Positions 1 through 9,251 of a stretch of DNA of 64,000 nt are shown in pieces; position 1 is the stretch's first letter; each line of letters begins with the position of its first letter. Source of the stretch: Mesorhizobium sp. M2E.F.Ca.ET.219.01.1.1 (lineage in GTDB: Bacteria; Pseudomonadota; Alphaproteobacteria; Rhizobiales; Rhizobiaceae); assembly GCF_004016445.2 (NCBI RefSeq), contig NZ_SADT02000001.1, positions 1,965,630 through 2,029,629 of the forward strand, given 5' to 3'. Both the position numbers and the translations under genes were made by a program. Below the pieces are notes generated by a model. The model made no database searches, had not been told where the DNA came from, and saw only the letters and a list, made by a program, of their open reading frames with translations.

Positions 1-602
1 TGTCGATCGAGAGCCTGCGCGAGGATGGCATCGAGCCGATGGCGGTCGCCTCGCTGGCGGTGCTCGTCGGCACCTCGGAAAATGTCACGGCGGCGCATGA
101 CCTCGCCGAGCTTGCCGGCCATTTCGACCCGGCGGCGACCTCCAAGTCCGCCTCCAAGTTCGATCCGGACGAGCTTTTCGTGCTCAACCGCGCGCTGATG
201 CATCACATGCCGTTCGAGGAAGCGCGCGACCGGCTGATGGTGCTGGGCATTTCCGGTGACAAGGCCGAGGCGTTCTGGCTGGCGGTGCGCGGCAATCTCG
301 ACCGCCTGTCGGACGCGGTCGGCTGGTGGCGAATCCTGAGCGAAGGCCCGCAGGAGCCGGCCGAGTTTTCCGCCGAGGACCGCGATTTCCTCAATCAGGC
401 GTTCGACGTGCTGCCAGAGGAGCCCTGGAACGGCACGGTCTGGAAGGACTGGACAGGCAAGATCAAGGAAACGACGGGGCGCAAGGGCAAGCCGCTGTTC
501 ATGCCGCTGCGGCTGGCGCTCACGGGGCGGACTTCGGGGCCGGAGCTTTCAGATCTATTGCCGCTGATGGGTCGGGAAGGAACGCTGGCCCGACGACCCT
601 GA
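1..602 (+). CDS. gltX: Glutamate-tRNA ligase, C-terminal part (5' end outside window)
   Basis: Only the last 199 codons are present; the reading frame is already open at base 3. This segment corresponds to the helical anticodon-binding region of bacterial glutamyl-tRNA synthetase. Typical class I end-of-protein features are the DxFxxWWRIL-like stretch near residue 105, the [21 protein letters not shown] region, and the [14 protein letters not shown] motif. The HIGH and KMSKS motifs would lie upstream of the window. The enzyme charges tRNA-Glu (or tRNA-Gln before amidation) in the cytoplasm. Its 3' end overlaps the convergent DUF2865 gene by 83 bases. Rhizobia often carry two gltX copies, and which one this is cannot be told from the C-terminus. 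Confidence 0.9.
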   Translation, partial: SIESLREDGIEPMAVASLAVLVGTSENVTAAHDLAELAGHFDPAATSKSASKFDPDELFVLNRALMHHMPFEEARDRLMVLGISGDKAEAFWLAVRGNLDRLSDAVGWWRILSEGPQEPAEFSAEDRDFLNQAFDVLPEEPWNGTVWKDWTGKIKETTGRKGKPLFMPLRLALTGRTSGPELSDLLPLMGREGTLARRP

Positions 603-1755
603 CCTTGCGCTGATCCGGCGGAAGCGCCGAGACCGGCGACACCGGCACCTTGGTGGTCAGCCGCTTGATCGCGTCCAGGTCGAGCCCGCCTTCGGCATTG
701 GCGAGCGTTTCGGGATCGGCGCCCGGATCGGGCTTGTTCGCCGGCACCGGGATGAAGGGTGCCACTCCGCCCTCCGGCTGCGACTGTTCGGGATTGGGCG
801 GGTTGCCGCCGATGATCGTGAAATTGCCATTGCCGGCCTGGGCGTTGCAGCCGCAACTCGGCGGCCGCGAATAATTGGCCTGCTTGTAGAGATAGGCGGT
901 CGGCAGCTCGCTGTAGGGTTGACCGGTGACCGAGGAGGTCATCGACCCCGAATCGTCGTCCATTCCGCGCGAATAGAAGACCTGCATCTCGGTGCCCGGG
1001 CAGCTCGATTCGCAATTCTTCTGGTCGCGCTCGAAGTCGCCCGCGGAGGCAGCGTTGGACATCGGGAAGAAATATCCGTCGCAGGTGCGCACGCACATGG
1101 TGCGGAACTCGCCGCCCAGTCGCGGCAGGTCCATGCCGTCGGGCTGGTTGATGACGCGGCGGATGTTGCGCACGCTCGGATCATCAAGCGGCACGCCCGA
1201 AGCGTCTGGCACATCAGGGGCATCGGGTGTTTCGAGCTGCTCGTCCTGGCGGCCGAAAAGCTGCTCGAAAAGATTGCCGCCGCCATTGTCGCGGGAAGCC
1301 TCCTGAAGCGGCGCGCGTCGCGGCGCGATCTCGTCGTCGCGGCAGTTATTGGCGTCAAGCGCCGCCAGGATACGGCCGCGGTCGCGCCGCGTGCCGCCGG
1401 CGGAAAGCCGCTCGCGCTTGGCCTGAAGCGTGTCGAGATTGGCGTTCATGCGCTCTATCGAGGCATTGATCGCCGCGCATTGGCTGACATTGCGCGAAAA
1501 CAGCGTGAAGCCGCAACCAGCATCGCTTGCCCGGCCGCGGGCTCTTGCCAACTGCTCGCGCTGGCGCGCGATGGCGTCATCATATTTGCGGACGAGGCCC
1601 GGCCCTCCGCCACCACCGCGCGTCGCGGCGAGTTCGGCTTCGAGCTGCCTGCAGGTGCGCGAGGCCGCCTGGGATTGATCGACGGCGAAGGCTGAACCCT
1701 CAAGCGCTGCGAGCAGCGCCACAAGGTGGGTCAGCTTCAGCCCTCCGCCATTCAT
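520..1755 (-). CDS. DUF2865 domain secreted protein
   Basis: 411 residues with an N-terminal hydrophobic signal segment (about residues 8-31) ending in an A-rich cleavage region. It has a Gly run near 46-50 and a conserved Cys-rich core ([16 protein letters not shown], then a C-x3-C pair and a CGC). This matches the DUF2865 family of Hyphomicrobiales periplasmic proteins, whose function is unknown. The cysteine-rich middle suggests disulfides in the periplasm (inference). The Pro/Asp/Val-rich segment around residues 175-195 looks disordered. The 3' end runs 83 bases into gltX on the opposite strand. Confidence 0.85.
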   Translation of the reverse strand: MNGGGLKLTHLVALLAALEGSAFAVDQSQAASRTCRQLEAELAATRGGGGGPGLVRKYDDAIARQREQLARARGRASDAGCGFTLFSRNVSQCAAINASIERMNANLDTLQAKRERLSAGGTRRDRGRILAALDANNCRDDEIAPRRAPLQEASRDNGGGNLFEQLFGRQDEQLETPDAPDVPDASGVPLDDPSVRNIRRVINQPDGMDLPRLGGEFRTMCVRTCDGYFFPMSNAASAGDFERDQKNCESSCPGTEMQVFYSRGMDDDSGSMTSSVTGQPYSELPTAYLYKQANYSRPPSCGCNAQAGNGNFTIIGGNPPNPEQSQPEGGVAPFIPVPANKPDPGADPETLANAEGGLDLDAIKRLTTKVPVSPVSALPPDQRKVRVVGPAFLPDPSAAIDLKAPAPKSAP

Positions 1756-1980
1756 GTGCCCAAACTCAGCTCACCAGTCTGTCTGGATGCTACCGGATTC
1801 GCGGTTAATCGTTCCCTCAAATTTACAGCCAAAGACGGTCCAGGCCCAGATTGGCCTCACCGATCTTCTGACAAAGCGGCGAGCGCAGTCTCGAGCTGCA
1901 TGGAAGTTGCACAAAGGAGGTGCAAAAAAGACGTATTCGACTCTGAAAATCTCCCGGTCCAGCAAGGCCGGAGCCAGTCA

Positions 1981-2601
1981 TTGACCCCGATCACCCGTCG
2001 AGCCGCACTGCAGTTCGGCCTTCTGTGTCTGGCGATGCCGCCGGCCATGGCCGGGAAGAAGTCCATCGCGCCGGAATGGCAGTCGAGACTGGTCGATGCA
2101 GCACGTCGCCAGATCGGCGTCACGACCATCTACGATCCCACCTACACCCGCATCGGATACCCGGGCGGCGATGTGGCGCAGGACCGGGGCGTGTGCACGG
2201 ATGTCGTGATCCGCTCCTATCGCCGCGCCTTTCGCCTCGACCTGCAAAGGCTGGTGCATGAGGACATGGCGGCCAATTTCGCCGCTTATCCGAAGGCTTG
2301 GGGCATGAAATCGACAGATACTAACATCGACCACCGCCGCGTGCCCAATCTCGCCGTGTTCTTTGAGCGGCGAGGCGCTTCCCTGGCCGTCAGCGAGGAT
2401 CCCGCCGACTACCTGCCGGGTGATCTCGTCACACAGATGCTGCCTGGCAACCTGACGCATATCGCCATCATCTCATCCAACCGCTCGACCGAGGCGCCGG
2501 AGCGGCCGCTGGTCATTCACAATATCGGCCAGGGCGCCCGCGAAGAGGACACTCTTTACGTCTTCAGGCGGACGGGGCATTTCCGCTTCGCGCCAACCTG
2601 A
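1981..2601 (+). CDS. DUF1287 family secreted protein (YijF-like)
   Basis: 206 residues from a TTG start. The protein then begins with a TRRAALQF twin-arginine-like motif and a hydrophobic stretch ending PAMAG, which makes a sensible Tat or Sec signal. The mature part has the DUF1287 landmarks: an AARRQIGVTTIYDPTY start, GGDVAQDRGVCTDVVIRSYR with the conserved Cys, HEDM, and NLTHIAIIS with His. These resemble NlpC/P60-like cysteine peptidase positions (inference). The frame is open back to an ATG at 1726, but that extension is low-complexity and lacks family similarity. A strong AAAGGAGG at 1913-1920 is not positioned for this start. Function unknown. Confidence 0.75.
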   Translation: MTPITRRAALQFGLLCLAMPPAMAGKKSIAPEWQSRLVDAARRQIGVTTIYDPTYTRIGYPGGDVAQDRGVCTDVVIRSYRRAFRLDLQRLVHEDMAANFAAYPKAWGMKSTDTNIDHRRVPNLAVFFERRGASLAVSEDPADYLPGDLVTQMLPGNLTHIAIISSNRSTEAPERPLVIHNIGQGAREEDTLYVFRRTGHFRFAPT

Positions 2602-2610
2602 GCAACATAG

Positions 2611-4932
2611 TCAGATCGGAGCGAGCGCCTGCGCCTTGTGCGCCGCCTCGACGACGGCCAGCGCGGTCATGTTGACCACGCCGCGCGAGGTCACCGACGG
2701 CGTCAATATATGCGCGGGCTTGTCGGTGCCGAGCAGGATCGGCCCGACATGCAGCGCGTCCATCATGGCGCGCAGCGCCGTCAGCGTGATGTTGGCCGAA
2801 TCGAGATTCGGGAAGACCAGTAGGTTGGCCTCGCCCTTCAGCCGCGAATGCGGATAGACCCGCTGGCGCAGATGCTCCGACAGCGCGGTATCGGCATGCA
2901 TCTCGCCGTCGCACTGCAGGTCGGGCGCGATGCGCGCCAGGATCGCCGCGGCCTGCCGCATCTTGAGCGCGCTGGGCGCGTCGCGCGAACCGAAATCCGA
3001 GAAGGAGAGCAGGGCGGCCTTGGGCTCCATGCCGAAACGCCTGATCTGCTCCGTCGCGAGAACGGTCATCTCCGCGATCTCCTCGGCCGTGGGATCGATG
3101 GAGACGTAAGTGTCGGTGAGAAAGATGATGCCTCGCTGCGAAATCAGCATGGAGAGCGTCGACAGATCGCGGTCCTTGACGCCGGCGCGCGGCCCGATGA
3201 TCAGCGAGACATTGCGCAAATGCCGCTCGAAGCGACCTTCGAGCCCGCATATCATGGCATCCGCATCGCCACGCTTCAGCGCGAGCGCCGCGATCACCGT
3301 ATTGTTGGTGCGCACCATGGTGCGGGCGGCTTCCGTCGTCACGCCGCGCCGGCCGGCGAGCTCGATCAGCAGATCGACATAGTGGCGGTAGCGGGGATCG
3401 TCCTCGGGATTGATCAGGCCGAAATCGACGCCCGGCCTGATGCGCAGCCCGTAGCGTTTCAGGCGAACCTCGATGACATGCGGGCGGCCGATCAGGATCG
3501 GCTCGGCGATGCCTTCCTCCAGCACCACCTGGGCCGCGCGCAGCACGCGCTCGTCCTCGCCTTCGGCGTAAATGACGCGCTTGGCGCTCGACGCCTTTGC
3601 GGATGAGAACACCGGCTTCATCACCAGGCCGGAGCGGAAGACGAAGCGGTTGAGCTTGTCGATATAGGCGGCGAAGTCGGCGATCGGCCGCGTCGCGACG
3701 CCGCTGTCGCAGGCAGCCTTTGCCACCGCCGGCGCGATGCGCAAGATAAGGCGCGGATCGAAGGGCGAGGGGATCAGGAAATCGGGACCGAATATCGGCG
3801 TCTCGCCGGAATAGGCACGTGCCGCGACATCGGAAGGCTCCTCGCGGGCAAGGGCGGCGATCGCCCGCACGGCCGCCATCTTCATCTCCTCGTTGATGGC
3901 GCTGGCGCCGCAATCGAGCGCGCCGCGGAAGATGTAAGGAAAGCAGAGCACGTTGTTGACTTGATTGGGAAAATCGGAGCGGCCGGTACAGATCATGGCG
4001 TCCGGCCGGGCCGCACGCGCCACCTCCGGCATGATCTCGGGATTGGGGTTGGCCAAAGCCAGGATCAGCGGCTTCGGAGCCATATGCTGCAAAAGCTCGG
4101 GCTTCAGCACGCCCGCGGCGGAGAGGCCGAGGAAGACGTCGGCGCCGGAAATGACATCGGCCAGCGTGCGCGCCTCGGTGTCCTTCACATAAGGGTCCTT
4201 CCAGCGATCCATCTCCTCGACGCGGCCCTTGTAGGCGACACCGAAACGGTCGGTGACCCAGATGTTTTCCACCTTGGCGCCAAGCGAGACCAGAAGGTTG
4301 AGGCAGGCAAGCGCGGCGGCGCCCGCGCCGGAGGTGACGATCTTGATGTCGGAAATCGTCTTGCCGGCCAGTTCCAGCCCGTTGAGCACCGCGGCGGCGA
4401 CGATGATCGCGGTGCCATGCTGGTCGTCGTGGAAAACCGGGATGCCCATGCGGGCCTTCAACTGCTCCTCGACCTCGAAGCATTCCGGCGCCTTGATGTC
4501 CTCCAGATTGATGCCGCCGAAGGTTGGCTCGAGCGCGGCCACCGTCTCGACCATACGCTCGATCTCCGGCGCGTCGATCTCGATGTCGAAGACGTCGATG
4601 CCAGCGAATTTCTTGAACAGCACCGCCTTGCCTTCCATCACCGGCTTGGAGGCGAGCGGCCCGATATTGCCGAGCCCAAGCACGGCCGAGCCGTTGGAAA
4701 CGACGCCGACAAGATTGGCGCGCGCAGTGTAGTCGGCCGCGGTGGCCGGATCGTCGCGGATCTCCAGGCAGGGCGCCGCCACGCCGGGCGAATAGGCAAG
4801 CGCCAGGTCGCGCTGGTTGCCGAGCGGTTTCGTCGCCTGGATCTCGAGCTTTCCCGGCGTTGGATACTTGTGGAAGAAGAGGGCGGCCTCGTCGAGGTCC
4901 GACCGAGCCGGTTTCTTGTTCTCGCCGTCCAT
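2611..4932 (-). CDS. maeB: Malic enzyme fused to phosphotransacetylase-like domain
   Basis: 773 residues, the usual length for the bacterial malic enzyme/phosphotransacetylase chimeras. The N-terminal malic enzyme has [24 protein letters not shown] and FHDDQHGTA, and a Rossmann [11 protein letters not shown]-terminal PTA-like half follows from about residue 445. The enzyme oxidatively decarboxylates malate to pyruvate with reduction of NAD(P). In rhizobia the PTA half has no known acetyltransferase activity and is thought to help assembly. The ATG at 4932 is preferred over the upstream ATG at 4974 because GGAGGGG sits just before it. Whether it uses NAD or NADP cannot be read from sequence by eye. 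Confidence 0.93.
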   Translation of the reverse strand: MDGENKKPARSDLDEAALFFHKYPTPGKLEIQATKPLGNQRDLALAYSPGVAAPCLEIRDDPATAADYTARANLVGVVSNGSAVLGLGNIGPLASKPVMEGKAVLFKKFAGIDVFDIEIDAPEIERMVETVAALEPTFGGINLEDIKAPECFEVEEQLKARMGIPVFHDDQHGTAIIVAAAVLNGLELAGKTISDIKIVTSGAGAAALACLNLLVSLGAKVENIWVTDRFGVAYKGRVEEMDRWKDPYVKDTEARTLADVISGADVFLGLSAAGVLKPELLQHMAPKPLILALANPNPEIMPEVARAARPDAMICTGRSDFPNQVNNVLCFPYIFRGALDCGASAINEEMKMAAVRAIAALAREEPSDVAARAYSGETPIFGPDFLIPSPFDPRLILRIAPAVAKAACDSGVATRPIADFAAYIDKLNRFVFRSGLVMKPVFSSAKASSAKRVIYAEGEDERVLRAAQVVLEEGIAEPILIGRPHVIEVRLKRYGLRIRPGVDFGLINPEDDPRYRHYVDLLIELAGRRGVTTEAARTMVRTNNTVIAALALKRGDADAMICGLEGRFERHLRNVSLIIGPRAGVKDRDLSTLSMLISQRGIIFLTDTYVSIDPTAEEIAEMTVLATEQIRRFGMEPKAALLSFSDFGSRDAPSALKMRQAAAILARIAPDLQCDGEMHADTALSEHLRQRVYPHSRLKGEANLLVFPNLDSANITLTALRAMMDALHVGPILLGTDKPAHILTPSVTSRGVVNMTALAVVEAAHKAQALAPI

Positions 4933-5082
4933 TGCGGCCCCTCCCTGCGATACTGGTTTGGAGCCTTTTAGCATGCGCTCGCGATTTTTCGCGACCGCAA
5001 ATCGCAGGCTCCCGCTTCACAATGCCGGAGCGGAAATAATCTACCGATTCCAGCTGGTTGGCTAGGGAGCTTCAGGCGATGC

Positions 5083-5862
5083 TCAGAACGCGCTGACGTA
5101 GAGGCCGCCATCGACCGGGATGTTCTGGCCGGTCAGGTAGCCGGCATGGACCGAACAGAGGAAGGCGCAGATCTGGCCGAATTCCTCCGGCGTGCCGAGA
5201 CGTTTTGCCGGCACGTCGGCGCTGATGCGGGCCTTGCGCGCGGCGGCCGCGGCCGGGTCTTCCGGGCTGCCTGCCTCATGCGGGCCGCGCAGGCGGTCGG
5301 TGTCGAGCTTGCCGGGCAGCAGGCTGTTGATGGTGACGTTGCGGTCGATCACCGTGCGCGCCACGCCGGCCAGAAACGACGTCAGGCCGGCACGCGCGCC
5401 GGAAGACAGGTCGAGGCCGGGAATCGGCACATAGACCGACAGCGAGGTGATGTTGACGATGCGGCCGAAACCGCGCTTGGCCATGCCGTCGATCACCGCC
5501 TGGATGAGCTCGATGGGCGTGACCATGTTCTGCGTCACGCCCTCAAGGATCTTGGCGCGATCAAGCTCGCGGAAATCGCGCAGCGGCGGGCCGCCATTGT
5601 TGTTGACCAGGATGTCCGGGTCGGGGCAGGCGGCAAGCAGCGCCTTCTGCACCTCGGGCTTCGACACGTCGCCGGCAACTTCGATCACCTTGACGCCGAA
5701 TTTATCGCGGATCTCTTGCGCGGTCTTGGCCAGAAGCTCGGCGTTGCGGCCGTTGACGACAAGGTCGGCACCGCCCTCGGCCAGCGCCATGGCGCAACCT
5801 TTTCCAAGTCCCTTGCTTGAGGCGCAGACGATGGCCTTCTTGCCGCGAATGCCGAGATCCAT
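5083..5862 (-). CDS. SDR family oxidoreductase with atypical active site
   Basis: 259 residues. The start at 5862 is fixed by AGGAGG six to seven bases upstream; a longer in-frame ATG at 6057 would overlap the divergent phosphoesterase. The protein has a Rossmann N-terminus (CASSKGLGKG), GDVS, an NNNGGP motif and a PVDGG C-terminus, like 3-oxoacyl-ACP reductase-type SDRs. The usual YxxxK catalytic pair is absent. In the aligned place (residues 153-157) the sequence is SSGAR, so Tyr is Ser and Lys is Arg, while Ser140 and Asn112 remain. A known subgroup of SDRs shares this pattern. Substrate unknown. Confidence 0.85.
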   Translation of the reverse strand: MDLGIRGKKAIVCASSKGLGKGCAMALAEGGADLVVNGRNAELLAKTAQEIRDKFGVKVIEVAGDVSKPEVQKALLAACPDPDILVNNNGGPPLRDFRELDRAKILEGVTQNMVTPIELIQAVIDGMAKRGFGRIVNITSLSVYVPIPGLDLSSGARAGLTSFLAGVARTVIDRNVTINSLLPGKLDTDRLRGPHEAGSPEDPAAAAARKARISADVPAKRLGTPEEFGQICAFLCSVHAGYLTGQNIPVDGGLYVSAF

Positions 5863-5983
5863 GGTGATTTCCTCCTGAATACGTTGCGCGCAAGCTAGCG
5901 CCTGGGCTGGACCAACCGCAACCGTCATACGGTTGTTGCATGAATCGGGGCATAGGCACGCGAAAGCAAAGGGTAAAATCGCG

Positions 5984-6814
5984 ATGTCAGCCCCAGAGCC
6001 CCGCACTTTCCGCGCCCTGTTCATTTCCGACGTGCATCTTGGCTCGAAAGCGGCCAAGGCCGATTTCCTGATCGACTTCCTGCGCTATCACGACGCCGAG
6101 ATCATTTATCTGGTCGGCGATATCGTCGACGGCTGGCGGCTGCGGCGCAGCTGGCACTGGCCGCAGAGTCACAATGACGTCGTGCAGAAGCTGCTGCGCA
6201 AGGCGCGCAAGGGCGCCTCGATCACCTATATCGCTGGCAATCACGACGAATTCGCGCGCCAATTCCAGGGCGTGCATTTCGGCGGCATCGTCGTTGCCGA
6301 CCGCGCCATCCACGAAACCGCCGACAGCCGGCGCCTGCTGGTCATCCATGGCGACCAGTTCGACACGGTGGTGCACAACCAGCGCTGGCTCGCCTATCTC
6401 GGCGACTATGCCTATGACACGGCGATGCTGATCAACCGGGTGGTGACCAAGCTGCGCCATCTGCTCGGCCTGCCTTACTGGTCGTTCTCGTCCTGGGCCA
6501 AGGTCAAGGTGAAGAAGGCGGTGAACTTCATCGGCTCGTTCCAGACGGTGCTTTCGGAAGAGGCGCGGCGTTCCCATGTCGACGGCGTGATCTGCGGCCA
6601 CATCCATCATGCCGCCATCGAGAACTATGGTGAGGTGCAGTACATCAACACCGGCGACTGGGTGGAAAGCTGCACGGCGGTTGTCGAGCACTTCGACGGC
6701 CGCATGGAAATCCTGACCTGGGCGCATGTGCTGCCCGAATCTTCCGCCGGCAAGGATGTGCTGGTGCCGGTCGACATCATCGACCTCAAGGGCAGGGCGG
6801 CGCAGGCGGCCTGA
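5984..6814 (+). CDS. LpxH-like metallophosphoesterase (putative UDP-2,3-diacylglucosamine diphosphatase)
   Basis: 276 residues. The calcineurin-like metal motifs are all present and in order: D16-x-H18, GD46, GN86HD88, H122GD and GHIHH at 205-209. Length and the sequence around SDVHLGS fit the LpxH-type/YbbF branch, which cleaves UDP-2,3-diacylglucosamine to lipid X in lipid A synthesis. Many alphaproteobacteria use the unrelated LpxI for that step, so the substrate may differ (inference). The ATG at 5984 has AAAGGG about nine bases upstream. It is divergently transcribed from the SDR gene with 121 bases between starts. Confidence 0.8.
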   Translation: MSAPEPRTFRALFISDVHLGSKAAKADFLIDFLRYHDAEIIYLVGDIVDGWRLRRSWHWPQSHNDVVQKLLRKARKGASITYIAGNHDEFARQFQGVHFGGIVVADRAIHETADSRRLLVIHGDQFDTVVHNQRWLAYLGDYAYDTAMLINRVVTKLRHLLGLPYWSFSSWAKVKVKKAVNFIGSFQTVLSEEARRSHVDGVICGHIHHAAIENYGEVQYINTGDWVESCTAVVEHFDGRMEILTWAHVLPESSAGKDVLVPVDIIDLKGRAAQAA

Positions 6815-7005
6815 ACGCACCTGCCCCGTTGCTTGACCGGTTCGGCCCGTAACCGTGGACCACAGCGGGACGGCTTAGTTCGGCTGGCTGTATTCAACAG
6901 TTTGCAGCCCGATCGATTGGTCCAGACGGTTCCGCCGCACGTTGCCGCATGTTAGGGATCGAGACGCGTTGCAGGCCGTCGACTGCAGCGAAATTGGATC
7001 GATCC

Positions 7006-8220
7006 ATGTCGCTGCCGCCGCTCTCGCCCGAACAACGCATCAAGCCCAGCCATTTCGAACTGCGCATCAGCCTGATCTTCGCGACCTTGTTCGTGTCGCA
7101 GGGCACGCATCTGCCATACTTTCCGCTCTGGCTGCAGGCGAAAGGGTTCCATGCAGAGCAGATCGCGGTGATCCTTGCTGCGCCGATGTTCCTGCGGGTC
7201 GTGACCACGCCGATGCTCACTGCGCTTGCCGACCGGGCGAAGGACCGCGCCAATGTCTATATCGCACTGGTCGCGGCCTCGATGGTCGTCTCCGCCGGCT
7301 ATTTCCTGCCGGCCACCTACGCGATCGTGCTTGCCGTGTCGCTGCTGCTCACCATCGTCTGGACTCCGCACTCGCCGATGGCCGATTCGCTGGCGCTGTC
7401 GGGCGTGCGGCGCTTCGGCTCCAATTACACGGCAATGCGCAAATGGGGTTCGATCTCCTACCTCTGCGCCAATGTGGTGGGCGGATTCATCCTGGCGGCC
7501 ACCGGCCCGCAGGCGGTTCCGGTGATCATCTTCGTGGCGCTCGGCGCGGCCCTCGCTGCCGGGCTCTGGGCGCCGCGCATGGGGCGGCCGCGCAAGGCCT
7601 CGCCACTGTCGGCCACTGAGATCCAGCACCAGGCGCCCAGCCTGTTCAACGCCTATTTCCTCTGTTTCACGCTCGGCGTCGGCGTCATCACCGCCAGCCA
7701 CGCCTTCCTCTACGGCTTCGTGTCGATCTACTGGAAGTCGATCGGCATCGGCGATTCCGTCGTTGGCCTGCTATGGGCCTGGGGCGTGGTATCCGAAGTT
7801 TGCATGTTCCTGTTTTTCAACCGCATTTTCGCCTCCGTCTCGGTCGTGCGGGTGATGGTGATCGCCAGCATCGGTTCGGTCGTGCGCTGGATCGCCTTTC
7901 CGCTCGTCTGGCCGCTCGGGCTTGGCGTCGCCGGCTTCTTCCTTGTCCAGTCCCTGCACTCGGTTTCGGTCGCGATGGTGCTGATCGGCCTGCAGAAAAT
8001 GATCGGCGAGACGGTTTCCGAGGAGCGCACGGGCGCGGCGCAAGGCATCGCCTATTTCTTCAACGGCTTCTTCATGGCCGCCGTCACGCTTGCTTCCGGC
8101 CCGCTTTACGACCGCTTCGGCGTCGAAGGTTTCTGGGCGATGATCCCGATCGCGATCATCGGCATGGCGCTGATCGGTCTTGCCGCGCGCTCAGCCCCAA
8201 AGCTCTCTGTCAGGGGGTGA
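7006..8220 (+). CDS. MFS transporter, HcaT/nucleoside-symporter-like
   Basis: 404 residues with about twelve hydrophobic segments. The start of TM1 carries FVSQGTHLPYFPLWLQAKG, typical of the MFS_1_like branch that includes the phenylpropionate carrier HcaT. The loop after TM2 has LADRAKDR. The ATG at 7006 (MSLPPLS) lies after a 10-bp palindrome GGATCGATCC; an ATG at 6949 is possible but adds an uncharacteristic hydrophilic tail. The gene end overlaps the convergent dipeptide epimerase by 30 bases. Substrate unknown; its convergence with the epimerase does not imply co-regulation. Confidence 0.8.
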   Translation: MSLPPLSPEQRIKPSHFELRISLIFATLFVSQGTHLPYFPLWLQAKGFHAEQIAVILAAPMFLRVVTTPMLTALADRAKDRANVYIALVAASMVVSAGYFLPATYAIVLAVSLLLTIVWTPHSPMADSLALSGVRRFGSNYTAMRKWGSISYLCANVVGGFILAATGPQAVPVIIFVALGAALAAGLWAPRMGRPRKASPLSATEIQHQAPSLFNAYFLCFTLGVGVITASHAFLYGFVSIYWKSIGIGDSVVGLLWAWGVVSEVCMFLFFNRIFASVSVVRVMVIASIGSVVRWIAFPLVWPLGLGVAGFFLVQSLHSVSVAMVLIGLQKMIGETVSEERTGAAQGIAYFFNGFFMAAVTLASGPLYDRFGVEGFWAMIPIAIIGMALIGLAARSAPKLSVRG

Positions 8221-9174
8221 AACCAGCGACCCCTGATAGACGAGGCCGGGCTCGCGATCGCGCGCAAGCAGCAGCGGGCCATCGAGGTCGACGAAGTCCG
8301 CATCCTGCGCCAGCAAAACCGCAGGCGCCATGGCGAGGGAGGTGCCGACCATGCAGCCCACCATGATCCCGAAGCCCAGATCGCGGGCACGGTCGCGCAA
8401 TCTCAACGCCTCGGTAAGGCCGCCGGATTTATCGAGCTTGATGTTGACGGCGTCGTAGAGGCCGACCAGCGCGTCGAGGTCCTTCGCCGCGTGCACGCTT
8501 TCGTCGGCGCAGATCGGCACCGGATGCGCTATCCGGCGCAGGATTTCGTCGCGGCCGGCGGGCAGGGGCTGCTCAATCAGCGCGATGCCGTGATCGGCGG
8601 CAAAGGCTAGATTGGCTTCGATGTCGTCATCGGTCCAGCCTTCATTGGCGTCGAGGATTAGGCGGCTGTCTGGAGCGGCTTCTCTCACCGCGCGTATCCT
8701 CGCCATGTCGTTGTCGCCGCCGATCTTGACCTTGAGCAAGGGCCGCGCGGCATTGGCGCGCGCCTGCGCGGCCATGGCTTCCGGTTCGGCAAGCGACAGC
8801 GTGTAGGCGGTTTCCAGCGGCTTGGACGGAAGGAAGCCGATCGCCGCCGCCACGGGCGTGCCGGTCAGCTTGGCTTCCAGATCCCACAGCGCGCAATCTA
8901 TGGCATTGCGTGCCGCGCCTGCCGGCATGGCATCAAGCAGCGCGGTCCTGCCCAGTCCGCCGGCGATCTGGTCGCGCATCGCCTCGATGGCGGCGTATAC
9001 GCCGTCCATGGTCTCGCCATAGCGCTTGTAAGGCACGCACTCGCCGCGCCCGGAACGTCCCCCGTCAGCGATCGTTACGGTGATGACTTCGGCCTCGGTT
9101 TTGGATCCGCGTGAGATGGTGAAGGTGCCGGCGATCGGGAATCGCTCCATTTCGACCGAAATGACACGCGCCAT
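8191..9174 (-). CDS. Dipeptide epimerase (L-Ala-D/L-Glu epimerase family)
   Basis: 327 residues of the enolase superfamily. The catalytic set is visible: K148-x-K150 in the LKVKIGG strand, metal ligands Asp175, Glu201 and Asp224 (DESV), and Lys246 in NIKLDKSGG. Members epimerize Ala-Glu dipeptides from murein turnover, though relatives use other dipeptides. The ATG at 9174 has GGAGAAG upstream; the longer frame to 9222 lacks a ribosome binding site. It diverges from the Mla-type operon with 77 bases between starts, so one short region must hold both promoters. Confidence 0.88.
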   Translation of the reverse strand: MARVISVEMERFPIAGTFTISRGSKTEAEVITVTIADGGRSGRGECVPYKRYGETMDGVYAAIEAMRDQIAGGLGRTALLDAMPAGAARNAIDCALWDLEAKLTGTPVAAAIGFLPSKPLETAYTLSLAEPEAMAAQARANAARPLLKVKIGGDNDMARIRAVREAAPDSRLILDANEGWTDDDIEANLAFAADHGIALIEQPLPAGRDEILRRIAHPVPICADESVHAAKDLDALVGLYDAVNIKLDKSGGLTEALRLRDRARDLGFGIMVGCMVGTSLAMAPAVLLAQDADFVDLDGPLLLARDREPGLVYQGSLVSPPDRELWG

Positions 9175-9251
9175 AATTTTCTTCTCCGGCTGTGCGACAC
9201 CAGTCTGCCGGCAAATCGACACGCCAGTCCCGTCAGGCTAAACAGTACGCC

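Noticed and set aside
2564..5020. Minus-strand 818-codon frame overlapping maeB
   Set aside because: A different frame of the malic enzyme gene; Arg/Ala-rich composition and no recognisable domain.
8191..8220. MFS carrier and dipeptide epimerase as a co-regulated murein recycling pair
   Set aside because: They are convergent with a 30-base tail overlap, so they cannot share a promoter; the functional link is not supported.
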